The position numbers were made by a program, and so were the translations under genes. Of a DNA stretch of 64,000 nucleotides, positions 1-9,219 are shown in pieces (the first letter of the stretch is position 1; each line of letters opens with the position of its first letter). The stretch is from Lutibacter sp. B1 (GTDB lineage Bacteria; Bacteroidota; Bacteroidia; Flavobacteriales; Flavobacteriaceae). The stretch spans positions 1-64,000 of the forward strand of contig NZ_JAAZUI010000016.1 in NCBI RefSeq assembly GCF_012524075.1. The letters are read 5' to 3'. Under the pieces are notes generated by a model that was not told the origin of the DNA, ran no database searches, and saw nothing but the letters and a program-made list of their open reading frames with translations.

Positions 1-136
1 TAATTATTGGTGTTCCTTTTCCGAAAAACTCTTTTTCTTTATTTAGACCGTTCTTAAAATCAAAATAGTTTCCAATTTCACCTTCCATCCACTCCCCACT
101 AAACTCAGGAAATCTCAAATTTGGAATGCAAGCTAT
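1..136 (-). pseudogene. hsdS: hsdS target-recognition fragment (start-less, probably silent cassette), runs off the window
   Basis: Read leftwards on the minus strand, the frame is open from 136 to the window edge. It encodes PNLRFPEFSGEW, then GEIGNYFDFKNGLNKEKEFF and GKGTPII. LRFPEF followed by FKNGLNK..EFFGKGTPII is the typical start of a type I specificity-subunit (HsdS) target-recognition domain. An in-frame TAA lies at 137-139 and no ATG precedes the conserved part, so this copy cannot start normally. Established: start-less hsdS cassettes next to a tyrosine recombinase are donors for DNA inversion that changes methylation specificity. Inferred: the expressed hsdS and hsdM lie left of the window. 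Alternative: a simple degraded hsdS. Confidence 0.8.
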
Positions 137-187
137 TTAATTTCCCTTTGTTTATCTTTTGAGATTATAAATCTTAAAACCAAAAAA

Positions 188-1114
188 ATGAGCAGCCAAA
201 AAACAATTTCAGAAATCACCATTTTATGGAAAACAGACAAAAAACAGTATGTAAAAAAATCGAGTTATGCAGCATATGCACTTTTAATCGAAAACCATTT
301 ATTACCAGCTTTTGGTAACAAATACAGTATTGAAGAAGCAGAAGTACAAGCCTTTGTATTTCAAAAATTAGCACAAGGGCTAAGCCAAAAAACCATTAAA
401 GACATAGTAATTGTGCTAAAAATGATTCTAAAATTTGGTGCTAAAAACAATTGGGCAACAAACACACCGTTAGATATTCAATACCCTACACAACGAGAAA
501 AACAACAATTAGAAGTGTTAAGTCGTAACCATCAAAAACAAATTATGACCTATATAGAAACCCATTTCACCTTTCGTAGTTTAGGAATTTACTTATGTTT
601 AAGTACAGGAATGCGTATTGGTGAAGTTTGTGCACTTACTTGGGAAGATCTAAATACCGACACTGGAATTATAAAAGTAAACAAAACCATACAGCGTATT
701 TACACTATTGAAGACAAAATTCGCAAAACAGAACTCATTATAGATACTCCGAAAACTAAAAATTCAATTCGTGAAATCCCTATGAGTCGATATTTATTGA
801 AAATGCTAAAACCCATCAAAAAAATTGTAAACAGTTCTTTTTTTGCACTCACAAATGATGCAAAACCAACAGAACCCAGAACCTACCGCAGTTATTACAA
901 AAACTTTATGAAAGATTTAGGAATGCCTCACCTCAAATTTCACGGACTCCGACACAGTTTTGCAACTCGATGTATTGAAAGTAAATGCGATTATAAAACC
1001 GTAAGTGTATTATTGGGGCATTCTAACATAAGCACCACTTTAAATTTATATGTACACCCAAATTTTGAACAAAAGAAAAAAGCAATTTACCAAATGTTTA
1101 GGTCATTGAATTAA
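188..1114 (+). CDS. Tyrosine recombinase/integrase, probably the hsdS invertase
   Basis: A 308-residue phage-integrase family protein. An N-terminal SAM-like core-binding domain (about 8-85) is followed by a catalytic domain. The catalytic residues are visible: R143 in STGMRIGEV, a lysine near 189-191, H252 and R255 in FHGLRHSFATR, H278 in LLGHSN, and nucleophile Y288 in LNLYVHP. It starts with ATG 51 bases from the hsdS fragment, divergent from it, and lies upstream of abi and hsdR. Small recombinases of this size inside type I restriction loci invert hsdS segments, so a local invertase is likelier than an island integrase. An island integrase cannot be excluded because a tRNA gene borders the accessory region at 13.4 kb. 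Confidence 0.92.
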   Translation: MSSQKTISEITILWKTDKKQYVKKSSYAAYALLIENHLLPAFGNKYSIEEAEVQAFVFQKLAQGLSQKTIKDIVIVLKMILKFGAKNNWATNTPLDIQYPTQREKQQLEVLSRNHQKQIMTYIETHFTFRSLGIYLCLSTGMRIGEVCALTWEDLNTDTGIIKVNKTIQRIYTIEDKIRKTELIIDTPKTKNSIREIPMSRYLLKMLKPIKKIVNSSFFALTNDAKPTEPRTYRSYYKNFMKDLGMPHLKFHGLRHSFATRCIESKCDYKTVSVLLGHSNISTTLNLYVHPNFEQKKKAIYQMFRSLN

Positions 1115-1232
1115 TATTGGTTACTTATCGTATTGCAAAGCAATTTAAGGCAAATCTACAAATAAGCAATTGAAAAATGGTTGAAAAAAACCTTTTTAGA
1201 AAAGCAATTCTGTAATTAAATATAGAAATATT

Positions 1233-1263
1233 GTACTTATAAGTACAAAAATACGTACATTTG
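1233..1263 (+). promoter_or_regulatory. Probable promoter with embedded 14-bp palindrome, upstream of the abi gene
   Basis: The perfect palindrome GTACTTATAAGTAC lies at 1233-1246. A TACATTTG element matching the Bacteroidetes -7 consensus (TAnnTTTG) lies at 1256-1263, and TTG at 1231-1233 is a possible -33 element with a somewhat long spacer of 22 bases. The palindrome occupies the space between the two boxes, as an operator would. Downstream, the leader holds complementary arms ACACACC (1271-1280) and GGTGTGT (1309-1316), so the 5' untranslated region before the ATG at 1406 is probably folded. Confidence 0.5.
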
Positions 1264-1405
1264 CAGTAACAGTACACACCACGCTACCCATTTGAACAGC
1301 GTCCCAGGGTGTGTCTTTTGCTTTTACACCTTTATTTTTTTCTTAACAAATTTACTTCCACACTCAGTAATTTTAAGTAAATTAGTTGCTGTTTTAAAAT
1401 TACCT

Positions 1406-2317
1406 ATGTTTAAGAAAATTGCAACCACAATCCCCCAACAAATAGAGCTTCTAAAAGAAAGAGGTTTACTAATTTCCTCGAACGATAAAGCTGAAAAATA
1501 CCTATCACATATTAGCTATTACAGGTTAGGTGAATATTGGTATGTAATGCAACAAGATAAAGAAAATCATATTTTTAAACCCAATAGCAAGTTTACCGAT
1601 GTAATTTCATTATACAACTTTGATGCTCAATTACGTATTTTATTATTTGATATAATCGAAAAAATTGAAATTAGCCTTAGAACTAAATTAATTTACCATT
1701 TATCACACGAAATAGACCCTTGGTGGTTTCAAAATTTTACTCATTTTTATGACAGTCTTGCATTAGTAAAAACATTAGCCAATTTAGAAGACGAACTCTC
1801 ACGAACTAAAGACATTACTATCAAAAATCACAAGAAGAAACATAAAGATGATTTACGCTACCCACCAGCTTGGAAGTCATTAGAACAAACAAGTTTTGGA
1901 GCTTTATCAAAATTATATGGTAATCTAAAACACACTGTTAATTCTAAAGACACCATTGCAAAAGAGTTTGGTGCAGTAAACCATACGTATTTACCAAGTT
2001 GGCTACAATCCATAGCACAAATACGAAACTATTGTGCACACCATTCTAGGCTATGGAATAGAAATCTTCCTGGAACCGTAAAATTACTTTCAAATCCGCC
2101 TAACCCTTGGATACGTGACAAAGAAAATGTACCTAAACAACACGAATTTCAAAAATTATATGTGCATTTATGCTTAATGAAGTATTTAATTAACACCATT
2201 CAGCCTAATAACAATTTCACAGAAAGACTAAACAACCTATTTGTAACCTATCCAAATGTTGATCCAAATGCCTTAGGTATGAAACCTAATTGGCAACAAG
2301 AACCATTATGGAAATAA
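1406..2317 (+). CDS. Abi_2 (AbiD/AbiF-like) abortive-infection family protein
   Basis: The first ATG that fits the family is at 1406 (MFKKIATTIPQQIELLKERG). The longer open frame begins with a TTG and hydrophobic residues unlike the family. The product has 303 residues. It has the Abi_2 hallmarks: TIPQQIELLKERGL, the SHISYYRLGEYWY segment, FDAQLRILLFDIIEKIEISLRT, and a C-terminal IRNYCAHHSRLWNR. That last RxxxxH-type HEPN-like motif suggests RNase activity (known for HEPN proteins, inferred here). It lies 10 bases before hsdR in the same direction, so it is probably co-transcribed and carried as a second anti-phage layer within the restriction locus. Confidence 0.88.
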   Translation: MFKKIATTIPQQIELLKERGLLISSNDKAEKYLSHISYYRLGEYWYVMQQDKENHIFKPNSKFTDVISLYNFDAQLRILLFDIIEKIEISLRTKLIYHLSHEIDPWWFQNFTHFYDSLALVKTLANLEDELSRTKDITIKNHKKKHKDDLRYPPAWKSLEQTSFGALSKLYGNLKHTVNSKDTIAKEFGAVNHTYLPSWLQSIAQIRNYCAHHSRLWNRNLPGTVKLLSNPPNPWIRDKENVPKQHEFQKLYVHLCLMKYLINTIQPNNNFTERLNNLFVTYPNVDPNALGMKPNWQQEPLWK

Positions 2318-2327
2318 AAAAATAGTT

Positions 2328-5180
2328 ATGAGTACACAACCAGAGCAAATTTTAGAAAATAAATTGGTTGCTCAATTAGAAAAACTAAGCTATGAAAAAG
2401 TCATCATTAAAGATGAAAAATCGCTTATCTCTAATTTAAAAGCACAATTAGAAAAACACAATAACATCACTTTTTCAAACAAAGAATTTGAACGTGTATT
2501 AAATATCTTAAGCAAAGGTTCTGTTTTTGAAAAAGCCAAAACACTAAGAGAAAAACAACATATTGTAAAAGATAATGGTGACGACCTTTATTTTGAGTTT
2601 TTAAATAGTGAGCATTGGTGTCAAAATCAGTATCAAGTAACACATCAAGTAACAATTGAAGGTAACTATAAAAACCGCTACGATGTTACGCTATTAATAA
2701 ACGGATTACCCTTAGTTCAAATAGAATTAAAACGGAGAGGCTTAGAAATGAAAGAAGCCTTTAACCAAATAAATCGCTATCAACGGCATTCATTTGGAGC
2801 AAATGCCGCACTGTTTCAGTACGTTCAAATATTTATCATTAGCAATGGTGTAAACACCAAATACTACGCAAACAACAGGCATCAATCTTTCAAACAAACA
2901 TTCTTTTGGACCGACAGAGAAAATAAGCGTTTAACTAATATTTTAAATGGGTTTACAAGTGATTTTTTAGAACCTTGCCATATCTCTAAAATGATATGTA
3001 AATACATTGTTTTAAATGAAACTCATAAAATATTAATGGTACTTCGCCCCTATCAATTTTATGCTGTGGAAGCTCTAATTGACAGAGTAAAAAACAGTAA
3101 TAAAAACGGTTATATTTGGCATACTACAGGCTCAGGAAAAACATTGACATCGTTTAAAGCAAGTCAAATAATTATGAAAATGCCACAAGTTAAAAAAGTG
3201 GTATTTGTGGTAGACAGAAAAGATTTAGATTACCAAACAACAAAAGAGTTCAATAGCTTTAGTAAAGGAAGTATTGGTGGAACCGACAATACAAAAGCGT
3301 TGGTAAAACAATTTTCTGATGATACCAAATTAATAGTAACCACCATTCAAAAGTTAAATACCGCAATTAGTAAAAAGCAGTATTTAAATAAAATGGAAAA
3401 ACTTAAAGAGGAACGAATTGTATTTATTTTTGACGAATGCCATAGAAGTCAGTTTGGCGATACACACAATCGTATAAAAGCATTTTTCAACAACATTCAG
3501 CTCTTTGGATTTACAGGAACGCCCATTTTTGCAGACAATGCTGTTAAAAATGAATTAGGAAAGCGAACCACTGAAGAACTTTTTGGGAAAAACTTACATA
3601 AATATGTAATTACTGATGCTATAAAAGATGAAAATGTACTCAAATTCTCGGTTGAATATGTAGGTAGATACAAACAAAAAGAAAGTGCCACCGAAATTGA
3701 TATTGAAGTAGAAGATATTGACACGAAAGAGTTAATGGAATCTCCAAAACGTTTAGAGAAAATTGCAGATTATATTATAGCAAATCACAAAAGAAAAACA
3801 CACAATCAAGAATTTACTGGAATGTTCTGCGTGAGCAGTGTAAATACCTTAATCAAATATTACGATATTCTACAACGTAAAAAAGAGGAAGGGAAACACA
3901 ACTTTAAAATTGCAACAATTTTTAGCTATGTAGCTAATGAAGATGATGCCGATGCCAATGGTTTTATTCCGGAAGAAGTATCTGTTGTTGAAGAATCTCC
4001 TGCTTTATACGGTTTACACAAACACAGTAGAGAAAAATTAGATGAGTACATCGTACAATATAATGAAATGTTTGGAGCTAATTTTTCAACAAAAGACAGC
4101 CAATCATTTTATAATTATTACAATGATATTTCCAAGAAAGTTAAAGAACGTAAAATTGATATACTATTAGTTGTAAATATGTTTTTAACAGGTTTCGATA
4201 GTCCACCTTTAAACACCTTGTATGTTGATAAAAACCTAAAATATCACGGTTTAATTCAAGCATATTCAAGAACAAATAGAATTTTAAATGAGCAAAAATC
4301 ACAAGGTAATATTGTAGTATTTAGAAACCTAAAAAAAGTAACAGACCAAGCAATTACACTTTTCAGTAATAAAGATGCTATTCCTGTAATTATTATGGAA
4401 CCTTACATTGATTATGTAAAACAATTTAATGAAGCATATATTGAATTATTAAAAATAACACCAACCATTAACAGTGTAAATAATTTAGCAAGCGAAGAAG
4501 ATGAATTGGCATTTATTCAAGCATTTAGAACATTAATGAGGCTTAAAAATACAATGTCAACTTTTGCTGATTTTAAATGGGAAGATTGCGCAATGAATGA
4601 GGAGTTATTCAATGATTTTAGAAGTAAATACTTAGACTTGTGGCAAAAAGTAAAATTTGACCATAATAAAGAAAAAGTATCTATTTTAGAAGATGTTGAT
4701 TTTGAATTAGAATTAATTCATAGAGATGAAATAAACGTAACTTATATATTAAAACTCTTAGCTGGTTTAAAAGATTCCAAAAAAGAGGATCAAGAAAAAA
4801 AGAAAAAAGAAGTACTTGATTTATTAGCTGGGGAAGCTCATTTAAGAAGCAAACGTGAATTGATTGAGAAATTTATTTTGGAAAATCTCCCTGAAATAGA
4901 AGACCCTGATACTATTCCTCAGGAGTTCGATAAATTTTGGAGTACCGAACAGCAAAAAGCATTTAATGATTTAGTGAAAGAGGAAAAATTATCTTCAACC
5001 AAAACTCAAAAATTAATTGAAGATTATCTATTTGCAGAACGGGAACCATTGAGAGATGAAGTTTTAAATTTAATAGAGGGAGATAAACCTTCGGTTTTAA
5101 AAAGAAAAAAAATTGGAGATACCATTCTTAAAAAAGTACTGAATTTTGTTGAAACTTTTGTAAATGGGTTTGATAGTTAG
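2328..5180 (+). CDS. hsdR: Type I restriction endonuclease subunit R
   Basis: A 950-residue motor/nuclease subunit of a type I restriction system. The N-terminal nuclease domain has the PD-(D/E)XK signature: D119 in NRYDVTLLING, and E133 and K135 in QIELKRRG, followed by a QINRYQRH motif. The SF2 helicase core has Walker A HTTGSGKT (265-272), the DECH box at 369-372, and GFTGTP. VNMFLTGFDSP and QAYSRTNR are the later helicase motifs. A charged C-terminal region would contact HsdM. All key residues are intact, so the enzyme should be active if hsdM/hsdS (not in the window) are present. It lies between abi (10-base gap) and the DUF5655 protein. Confidence 0.96.
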   Translation: MSTQPEQILENKLVAQLEKLSYEKVIIKDEKSLISNLKAQLEKHNNITFSNKEFERVLNILSKGSVFEKAKTLREKQHIVKDNGDDLYFEFLNSEHWCQNQYQVTHQVTIEGNYKNRYDVTLLINGLPLVQIELKRRGLEMKEAFNQINRYQRHSFGANAALFQYVQIFIISNGVNTKYYANNRHQSFKQTFFWTDRENKRLTNILNGFTSDFLEPCHISKMICKYIVLNETHKILMVLRPYQFYAVEALIDRVKNSNKNGYIWHTTGSGKTLTSFKASQIIMKMPQVKKVVFVVDRKDLDYQTTKEFNSFSKGSIGGTDNTKALVKQFSDDTKLIVTTIQKLNTAISKKQYLNKMEKLKEERIVFIFDECHRSQFGDTHNRIKAFFNNIQLFGFTGTPIFADNAVKNELGKRTTEELFGKNLHKYVITDAIKDENVLKFSVEYVGRYKQKESATEIDIEVEDIDTKELMESPKRLEKIADYIIANHKRKTHNQEFTGMFCVSSVNTLIKYYDILQRKKEEGKHNFKIATIFSYVANEDDADANGFIPEEVSVVEESPALYGLHKHSREKLDEYIVQYNEMFGANFSTKDSQSFYNYYNDISKKVKERKIDILLVVNMFLTGFDSPPLNTLYVDKNLKYHGLIQAYSRTNRILNEQKSQGNIVVFRNLKKVTDQAITLFSNKDAIPVIIMEPYIDYVKQFNEAYIELLKITPTINSVNNLASEEDELAFIQAFRTLMRLKNTMSTFADFKWEDCAMNEELFNDFRSKYLDLWQKVKFDHNKEKVSILEDVDFELELIHRDEINVTYILKLLAGLKDSKKEDQEKKKKEVLDLLAGEAHLRSKRELIEKFILENLPEIEDPDTIPQEFDKFWSTEQQKAFNDLVKEEKLSSTKTQKLIEDYLFAEREPLRDEVLNLIEGDKPSVLKRKKIGDTILKKVLNFVETFVNGFDS

Positions 5181-5240
5181 AAAACTTTATTATTGAAGTG
5201 TTTCAAACTTAATTTTATTAGTCATAAAAATAAAAATAAT

Positions 5241-6143
5241 ATGAATTTATATCTATATAGTAAGAATAAGGTAAAAAGTGTTAAAGAAAACCCTTTTAAA
5301 TTAGAAAAAGAGATACAATCTATTTTTGAAAACAACTTAAATGACATCACTGGTTTACAAATAGTTAAATCCGAATTTACAATAAAAAACAAACGTGTAG
5401 ATACATTAGCTTATGACAAAGTATCAAATGCTTTCATTATTATCGAATACAAACGAAGTAAAAACATCAGTGTCGTAGATCAAGGGTTCACCTACTTAAG
5501 TTTAATGTTAGAAAATAAAGCTGATTTTATTGTAGAATATAATGAAACATTAAAAAGTTCCATAAAACGTACAGATGTTGATTGGAGTCAAACACGTGTA
5601 ATTTTTGTTTCAACAGGTTTTACTGAAAATCAAAAAACCGCAACTAACTTTAAAGATATTGCTATTGAGTTATGGGAAATAAAGCGTTATGAAAACAATT
5701 TAATTAGTATTAATCAAATTAAGAAAAGTAAATCCGCTGAAAGCATTAAACCCATTACTGCGACAAATGCGATGTTAAATGCTGTAACCAGTGAGATAAA
5801 AGTTTATACTGAAGAAGACCATACAGCTAATAAATCTGATGAAATCATTGAATTATATGAAACTTACAGAAATGCAATTACAAACTTAACCGATGATATT
5901 GAAATAGAACCTAAAAAGCTATACATAGCCTTTAAAAAGAACAAAAACATTGCGGATATTGTAATCCTTAAAAAAGGATTAAAATTATTTATAAACCTCT
6001 CAAAAGGAAATTTAAACGATCCAAAAAAATTAATGAGAGATGTCTCTAACACAGGTCATTGGGGGAATGGTGATTATGAGTTAGTAATAAAAAACACAGA
6101 TGATTTAGAATATATAATGAGTTTGATTAAACAAGCTATTTAA
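5241..6143 (+). CDS. PD-(D/E)XK nuclease-like protein with C-terminal DUF5655 domain
   Basis: I chose the ATG at 5241 (MNLYLYSKNK). The upstream in-frame start is a TTG in poor context, and the family begins at this sequence. The product has 300 residues. The N-terminal half has a nuclease-like pattern with D54 (KRVDTLAYD) and E69-x-K71 (IIIEYKRS). The C-terminal half, from about residue 200 (ELYETYRNAI through HWGNGDYELVI), resembles DUF5655. Genes of this kind often follow type I restriction genes. Here it follows hsdR by 60 bases on the same strand, which suggests an accessory role in the locus (inferred). Its biochemical function is unknown to me. Confidence 0.78.
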   Translation: MNLYLYSKNKVKSVKENPFKLEKEIQSIFENNLNDITGLQIVKSEFTIKNKRVDTLAYDKVSNAFIIIEYKRSKNISVVDQGFTYLSLMLENKADFIVEYNETLKSSIKRTDVDWSQTRVIFVSTGFTENQKTATNFKDIAIELWEIKRYENNLISINQIKKSKSAESIKPITATNAMLNAVTSEIKVYTEEDHTANKSDEIIELYETYRNAITNLTDDIEIEPKKLYIAFKKNKNIADIVILKKGLKLFINLSKGNLNDPKKLMRDVSNTGHWGNGDYELVIKNTDDLEYIMSLIKQAI

Positions 6144-6272
6144 ATAACACCCCATAAAAGGAAAAAGGGAATTGCACCACAAGCACCACGCTATACTTCC
6201 TTTTCTAAACTCATAAAAGCTAAAAAATTAACTGAAGTATTTTAAAATTAATAATCTAAAAATTGCTTTGCT

Positions 6273-7874
6273 ATGGCATTTGAAGAAAAAGAACATAAAA
6301 AAAATCAATACCAAAATGATTGGGCTAAAGATTTAAAAGGTGAACCTATCCACATTAATAATGCAAAAAGTGGTGCTAATGGGTATTATTGTTTAGGTTG
6401 TGACAAAGAAATGCAAGCTGTAAAATTTAAAAACCCAAAATATCAATCATATTATAGACATCACGCTCAAAACATTGATAAAGAAAATACAAAATGCGTT
6501 GTTGCAAGTAGGAAATACAGAGTGCGTTTAGCTGCTTTTATATTAAATCGTATTAAGTTTATCAATGCTCCTCCAGTTTATAAATATCCACCTATTAACG
6601 AAGATGGTTTACCTATGTTCTTGAAAGGTAGAGAAACAATAAATGCACACTCAGTTGTTTCTGAACTCACATTTTATGAAGATGAACAAGGTAATATTCT
6701 GCACGGAAAAAACCCAACAATTGAAGACAGGTATTTATTAGTAAGACCAGATGTTACTTTTTTTGATGCAAAAAATGAACCAATATTATTTATTGAGTTT
6801 GTAATTACCCATAAACTTACAACTGAAAAAAAAGTAAAATTAAACCGATTAGGTATTAATACTGTTCAAATAATTATTCCAAAAGTACCCGAAGAAGAAA
6901 TAGAAAAAGCATTAAAATCATCAAGAAAATATAAATGGATATATAATGAACTCGAAGCAAACACCACATACATATCAGTTTCCGAAGGAAATTCAGAAGG
7001 AATATCACCAATTGATGAAATCCAAAGAAAACTTTTTGAAGAATCTTTCAAATGCCGAACAGCTCAAATTAACCAACTCGTACGCAATATTAACAAGTGC
7101 CTACGTTCAGAATCGTACAGACGAACTGAACGACTCTTTGAATCAGAGCTATCAAGACTTTCGAATAATCGAAAAGCAGCTCAACAAAGATTGGGAGAGT
7201 TGGAAAAACAACATAGAGAAAATGCACTTGATAGAAATAGAGAAACTCACTCAAAAATTAAAAACGAATACTCAAATCTGGAAGAAAGATATAACAACAA
7301 AAATCAAGAACTTCAACAAGCTACCGAAGAATACTACTCCGACCAGCGAGTTAGAGAATCAATTGAATATCATATTGAACAAGAAGAATCAGCTATCAAG
7401 CGAATTGAACAAGAAACAGATGAATTTGGAGCAAGAGCTCAACTTGCTGAAAACAGAATGGGTGAAGAAATTTGGGAACAATTTAGAACAGATACAGAGC
7501 AAATTGAAACAAGAATTGAAGATGTCAGAACAGATAGAGCAAAACTTGAAGAAAAAGTACAATCCTCAATTAATGAAGATATTAAATCAGCAGAACGAAA
7601 ACATCAAGAATCTAAAAGAGATTTTGAAGGAAAAATCAATCTTGAAGAAAACGAAATTACAAGAATTGAAGGAGAACAAAACAGCCTTGAATCAACAACT
7701 CTCAATGAACTTAGAAAAGGACTTGATGAAAATTCCCCAGAATTGTCCACAAGAATTAAAACTCTATTGGAAGTACGAAGAGTGGCAAGCGATTTTGAGG
7801 TTGCAAAATGCGAAGAAGAATTTTATAAAAGAGTTGAAAAGTTCTTTAACAAAAAAACTTGGTCACGAGGGTAA
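6273..7874 (+). CDS. CoiA-like zinc/nuclease protein with long C-terminal coiled coil; 3' end probably frameshifted
   Basis: A 533-residue protein. The N-terminus has C40-x2-C43 and YRHH near 61-64, the pattern of the CoiA zinc motif. A nuclease-like stretch follows with D160 (VRPDVTFFD) and E175 (ILFIEFVIT). Residues about 240-525 are rich in E, R, K and Q and predict a long coiled coil. Codon use (GAA, ATT, AGA, CTT) matches the neighbours throughout. The frame ends at 7874, just after a run of seven A at 7851-7857. Dropping one A would extend the protein to 552 residues, ending LEWFIDTYNNEIKQIKL, with a stop overlapping the next ATG. The function is probably DNA-related defence (inferred). 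Confidence 0.7.
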   Translation: MAFEEKEHKKNQYQNDWAKDLKGEPIHINNAKSGANGYYCLGCDKEMQAVKFKNPKYQSYYRHHAQNIDKENTKCVVASRKYRVRLAAFILNRIKFINAPPVYKYPPINEDGLPMFLKGRETINAHSVVSELTFYEDEQGNILHGKNPTIEDRYLLVRPDVTFFDAKNEPILFIEFVITHKLTTEKKVKLNRLGINTVQIIIPKVPEEEIEKALKSSRKYKWIYNELEANTTYISVSEGNSEGISPIDEIQRKLFEESFKCRTAQINQLVRNINKCLRSESYRRTERLFESELSRLSNNRKAAQQRLGELEKQHRENALDRNRETHSKIKNEYSNLEERYNNKNQELQQATEEYYSDQRVRESIEYHIEQEESAIKRIEQETDEFGARAQLAENRMGEEIWEQFRTDTEQIETRIEDVRTDRAKLEEKVQSSINEDIKSAERKHQESKRDFEGKINLEENEITRIEGEQNSLESTTLNELRKGLDENSPELSTRIKTLLEVRRVASDFEVAKCEEEFYKRVEKFFNKKTWSRG

Positions 7875-7928
7875 AACTCTTGAATGGTTTATAGATACTT
7901 ATAACAATGAAATTAAACAAATAAAACT

Positions 7929-8504
7929 ATGAAAATTAACATTTTAACAATTAAAAAAACGAATCTTACAGAATTTATCCATCATTGGTCAAAACTATAT
8001 TCATACTCCAACGAAACATCATATTACAATGCTATAACAAAAGAAGTATTTGAATTAAATGATATTCAAAACTTGTACGTTTGGAAAAATGGAATGAAAT
8101 TAAGTACATTAAAGCAAATATCATTAGATAACAAAATTAAAGCTAAACTCACGATAATTAATAATTTTAAATCAAAAAATGAAATAGATTTAGCAGCTTT
8201 TAAAAAGGAGTTTAAAAACCTTTCAGCCGTTTGGAAAATATTTTTATTACATACTATTAAACCAAATAAATATCCAATTTACGACCAACACATTCATAGG
8301 GTTTTTTTATTTATTCATAATGAAGATTGGAGTAATATTTCAAATGATACTGTAACAAATAAAGAAAAAGAATTATTTTATTTTGATAGATATTTACCAT
8401 TCGTTAAATCAATTAATTATTCCAATTTAAAGAATTTAGACGAAGCCTTTTTTGCATTCGGTCAGTTTCTAAATACACGTAATTATGCAAAGTTACTTGA
8501 GTAG
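7929..8504 (+). CDS. Uncharacterised protein with HhH-glycosylase-like motif
   Basis: A 191-residue protein I cannot assign firmly. The segment WKIFLLHTIKPNKYPIYDQH followed by IHRVFLF resembles the conserved centre of OGG/HhH-GPD-like base-excision proteins, where an aspartate sits in a YPI-D-H context. The rest is lysine-rich without clear motifs or membrane segments. Its ATG overlaps by ATGA the stop reached by the one-base-shifted frame of the preceding CoiA-like gene, which suggests the two were translationally coupled and work together. Confidence is high that it is a gene and low for its function. Confidence 0.6.
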   Translation: MKINILTIKKTNLTEFIHHWSKLYSYSNETSYYNAITKEVFELNDIQNLYVWKNGMKLSTLKQISLDNKIKAKLTIINNFKSKNEIDLAAFKKEFKNLSAVWKIFLLHTIKPNKYPIYDQHIHRVFLFIHNEDWSNISNDTVTNKEKELFYFDRYLPFVKSINYSNLKNLDEAFFAFGQFLNTRNYAKLLE

Positions 8505-8654
8505 TGTTAATAAAATTGCCATTTATTAAATCGAATCTAAAAAAAAATACTTGTTAAAAGAACTATATTTGTGTATTGAAAAACCAATATTCCGATTCCA
8601 AAACAATCGAAATAGTTAATAAATTGCTAAAAAATAAACCCACAGGTTGATTTA

Positions 8655-9203
8655 ATGAAAATAATTGATACATTTGCAATAGTAGAAGACAGTTTGTATT
8701 CAGTTCAATATGAATCTGAAGCAATACACGAATTTGCAAAATGTTTTGAATTATGGAACGATCCAATTTATTTAAGAGAATTTTTTGAACTTCACATAGA
8801 AGATTTAAACAACGACTTTTGGAATGGCATAACTATTGAAGATGCCATTCAAAAAACAAGAGAAGATGCTAAACTTTTAGAAAAGGAATTATTGTACATT
8901 GCAGAAATAGGAAAAACAAAAAGACTTGAAACATTATCTACCTTATTTGAACCCTTATCAAAGGGCGTTATCGAAGATTATGAGAAAGACAAAGCCAAAG
9001 GATTAAAAAAACCCAGTTGGCTTCGTATATACGCAATCAGAATTGAAGCTAACTTTTATGTTATTAGTGGTGGAGCAATAAAACTTACACCCAAAATGAA
9101 TGAAACAAACCATTTAATATTAGAATTAGAAAAACTTGAATGTACACGTAAATACCTTCTTGATGATGATAATGATGATTTAAATTTTGCAGAATTAAAA
9201 TAA
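8655..9203 (+). CDS. Probable RelE/HigB-fold toxin of a toxin-antitoxin-chaperone operon
   Basis: A 182-residue acidic protein. The core WLRIYAIRIEANFYVISGGA, followed by IKLT and a helical HLILELEKLE, has the strand-strand-helix pattern of RelE/ParE/HigB toxins (R-x-Y-A-I-R, then Y-V-I-xGGAIK). It is longer at the N-terminus than canonical toxins (about 100 residues). It is 16 bases upstream of an XRE-type HTH protein, the HigBA gene order, which is then followed by a SecB-like gene. A possible -7 element TATATTTG lies at 8564-8571. The toxin assignment rests on motif and gene order and could be wrong. I am confident it is a gene. Confidence 0.6.
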   Translation: MKIIDTFAIVEDSLYSVQYESEAIHEFAKCFELWNDPIYLREFFELHIEDLNNDFWNGITIEDAIQKTREDAKLLEKELLYIAEIGKTKRLETLSTLFEPLSKGVIEDYEKDKAKGLKKPSWLRIYAIRIEANFYVISGGAIKLTPKMNETNHLILELEKLECTRKYLLDDDNDDLNFAELK

Positions 9204-9219
9204 CAAACAAACCGTAAAA

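Noticed and set aside
1292-1405. N-terminal extension of the Abi protein from a TTG start
   Set aside because: Hydrophobic residues unlike the family; the conserved start is MFKKIATTIP at 1406.
6946-7932. A 328-codon frame overlapping the CoiA-like gene in the +1 frame, ending with ATGA overlap to the next gene
   Set aside because: Its codons (AAG, TTG, CAG-rich) are unlike this genome, while the other frame has normal usage. Only the last 20-30 codons look genuine, which I explain by a frameshift in the A7 run.
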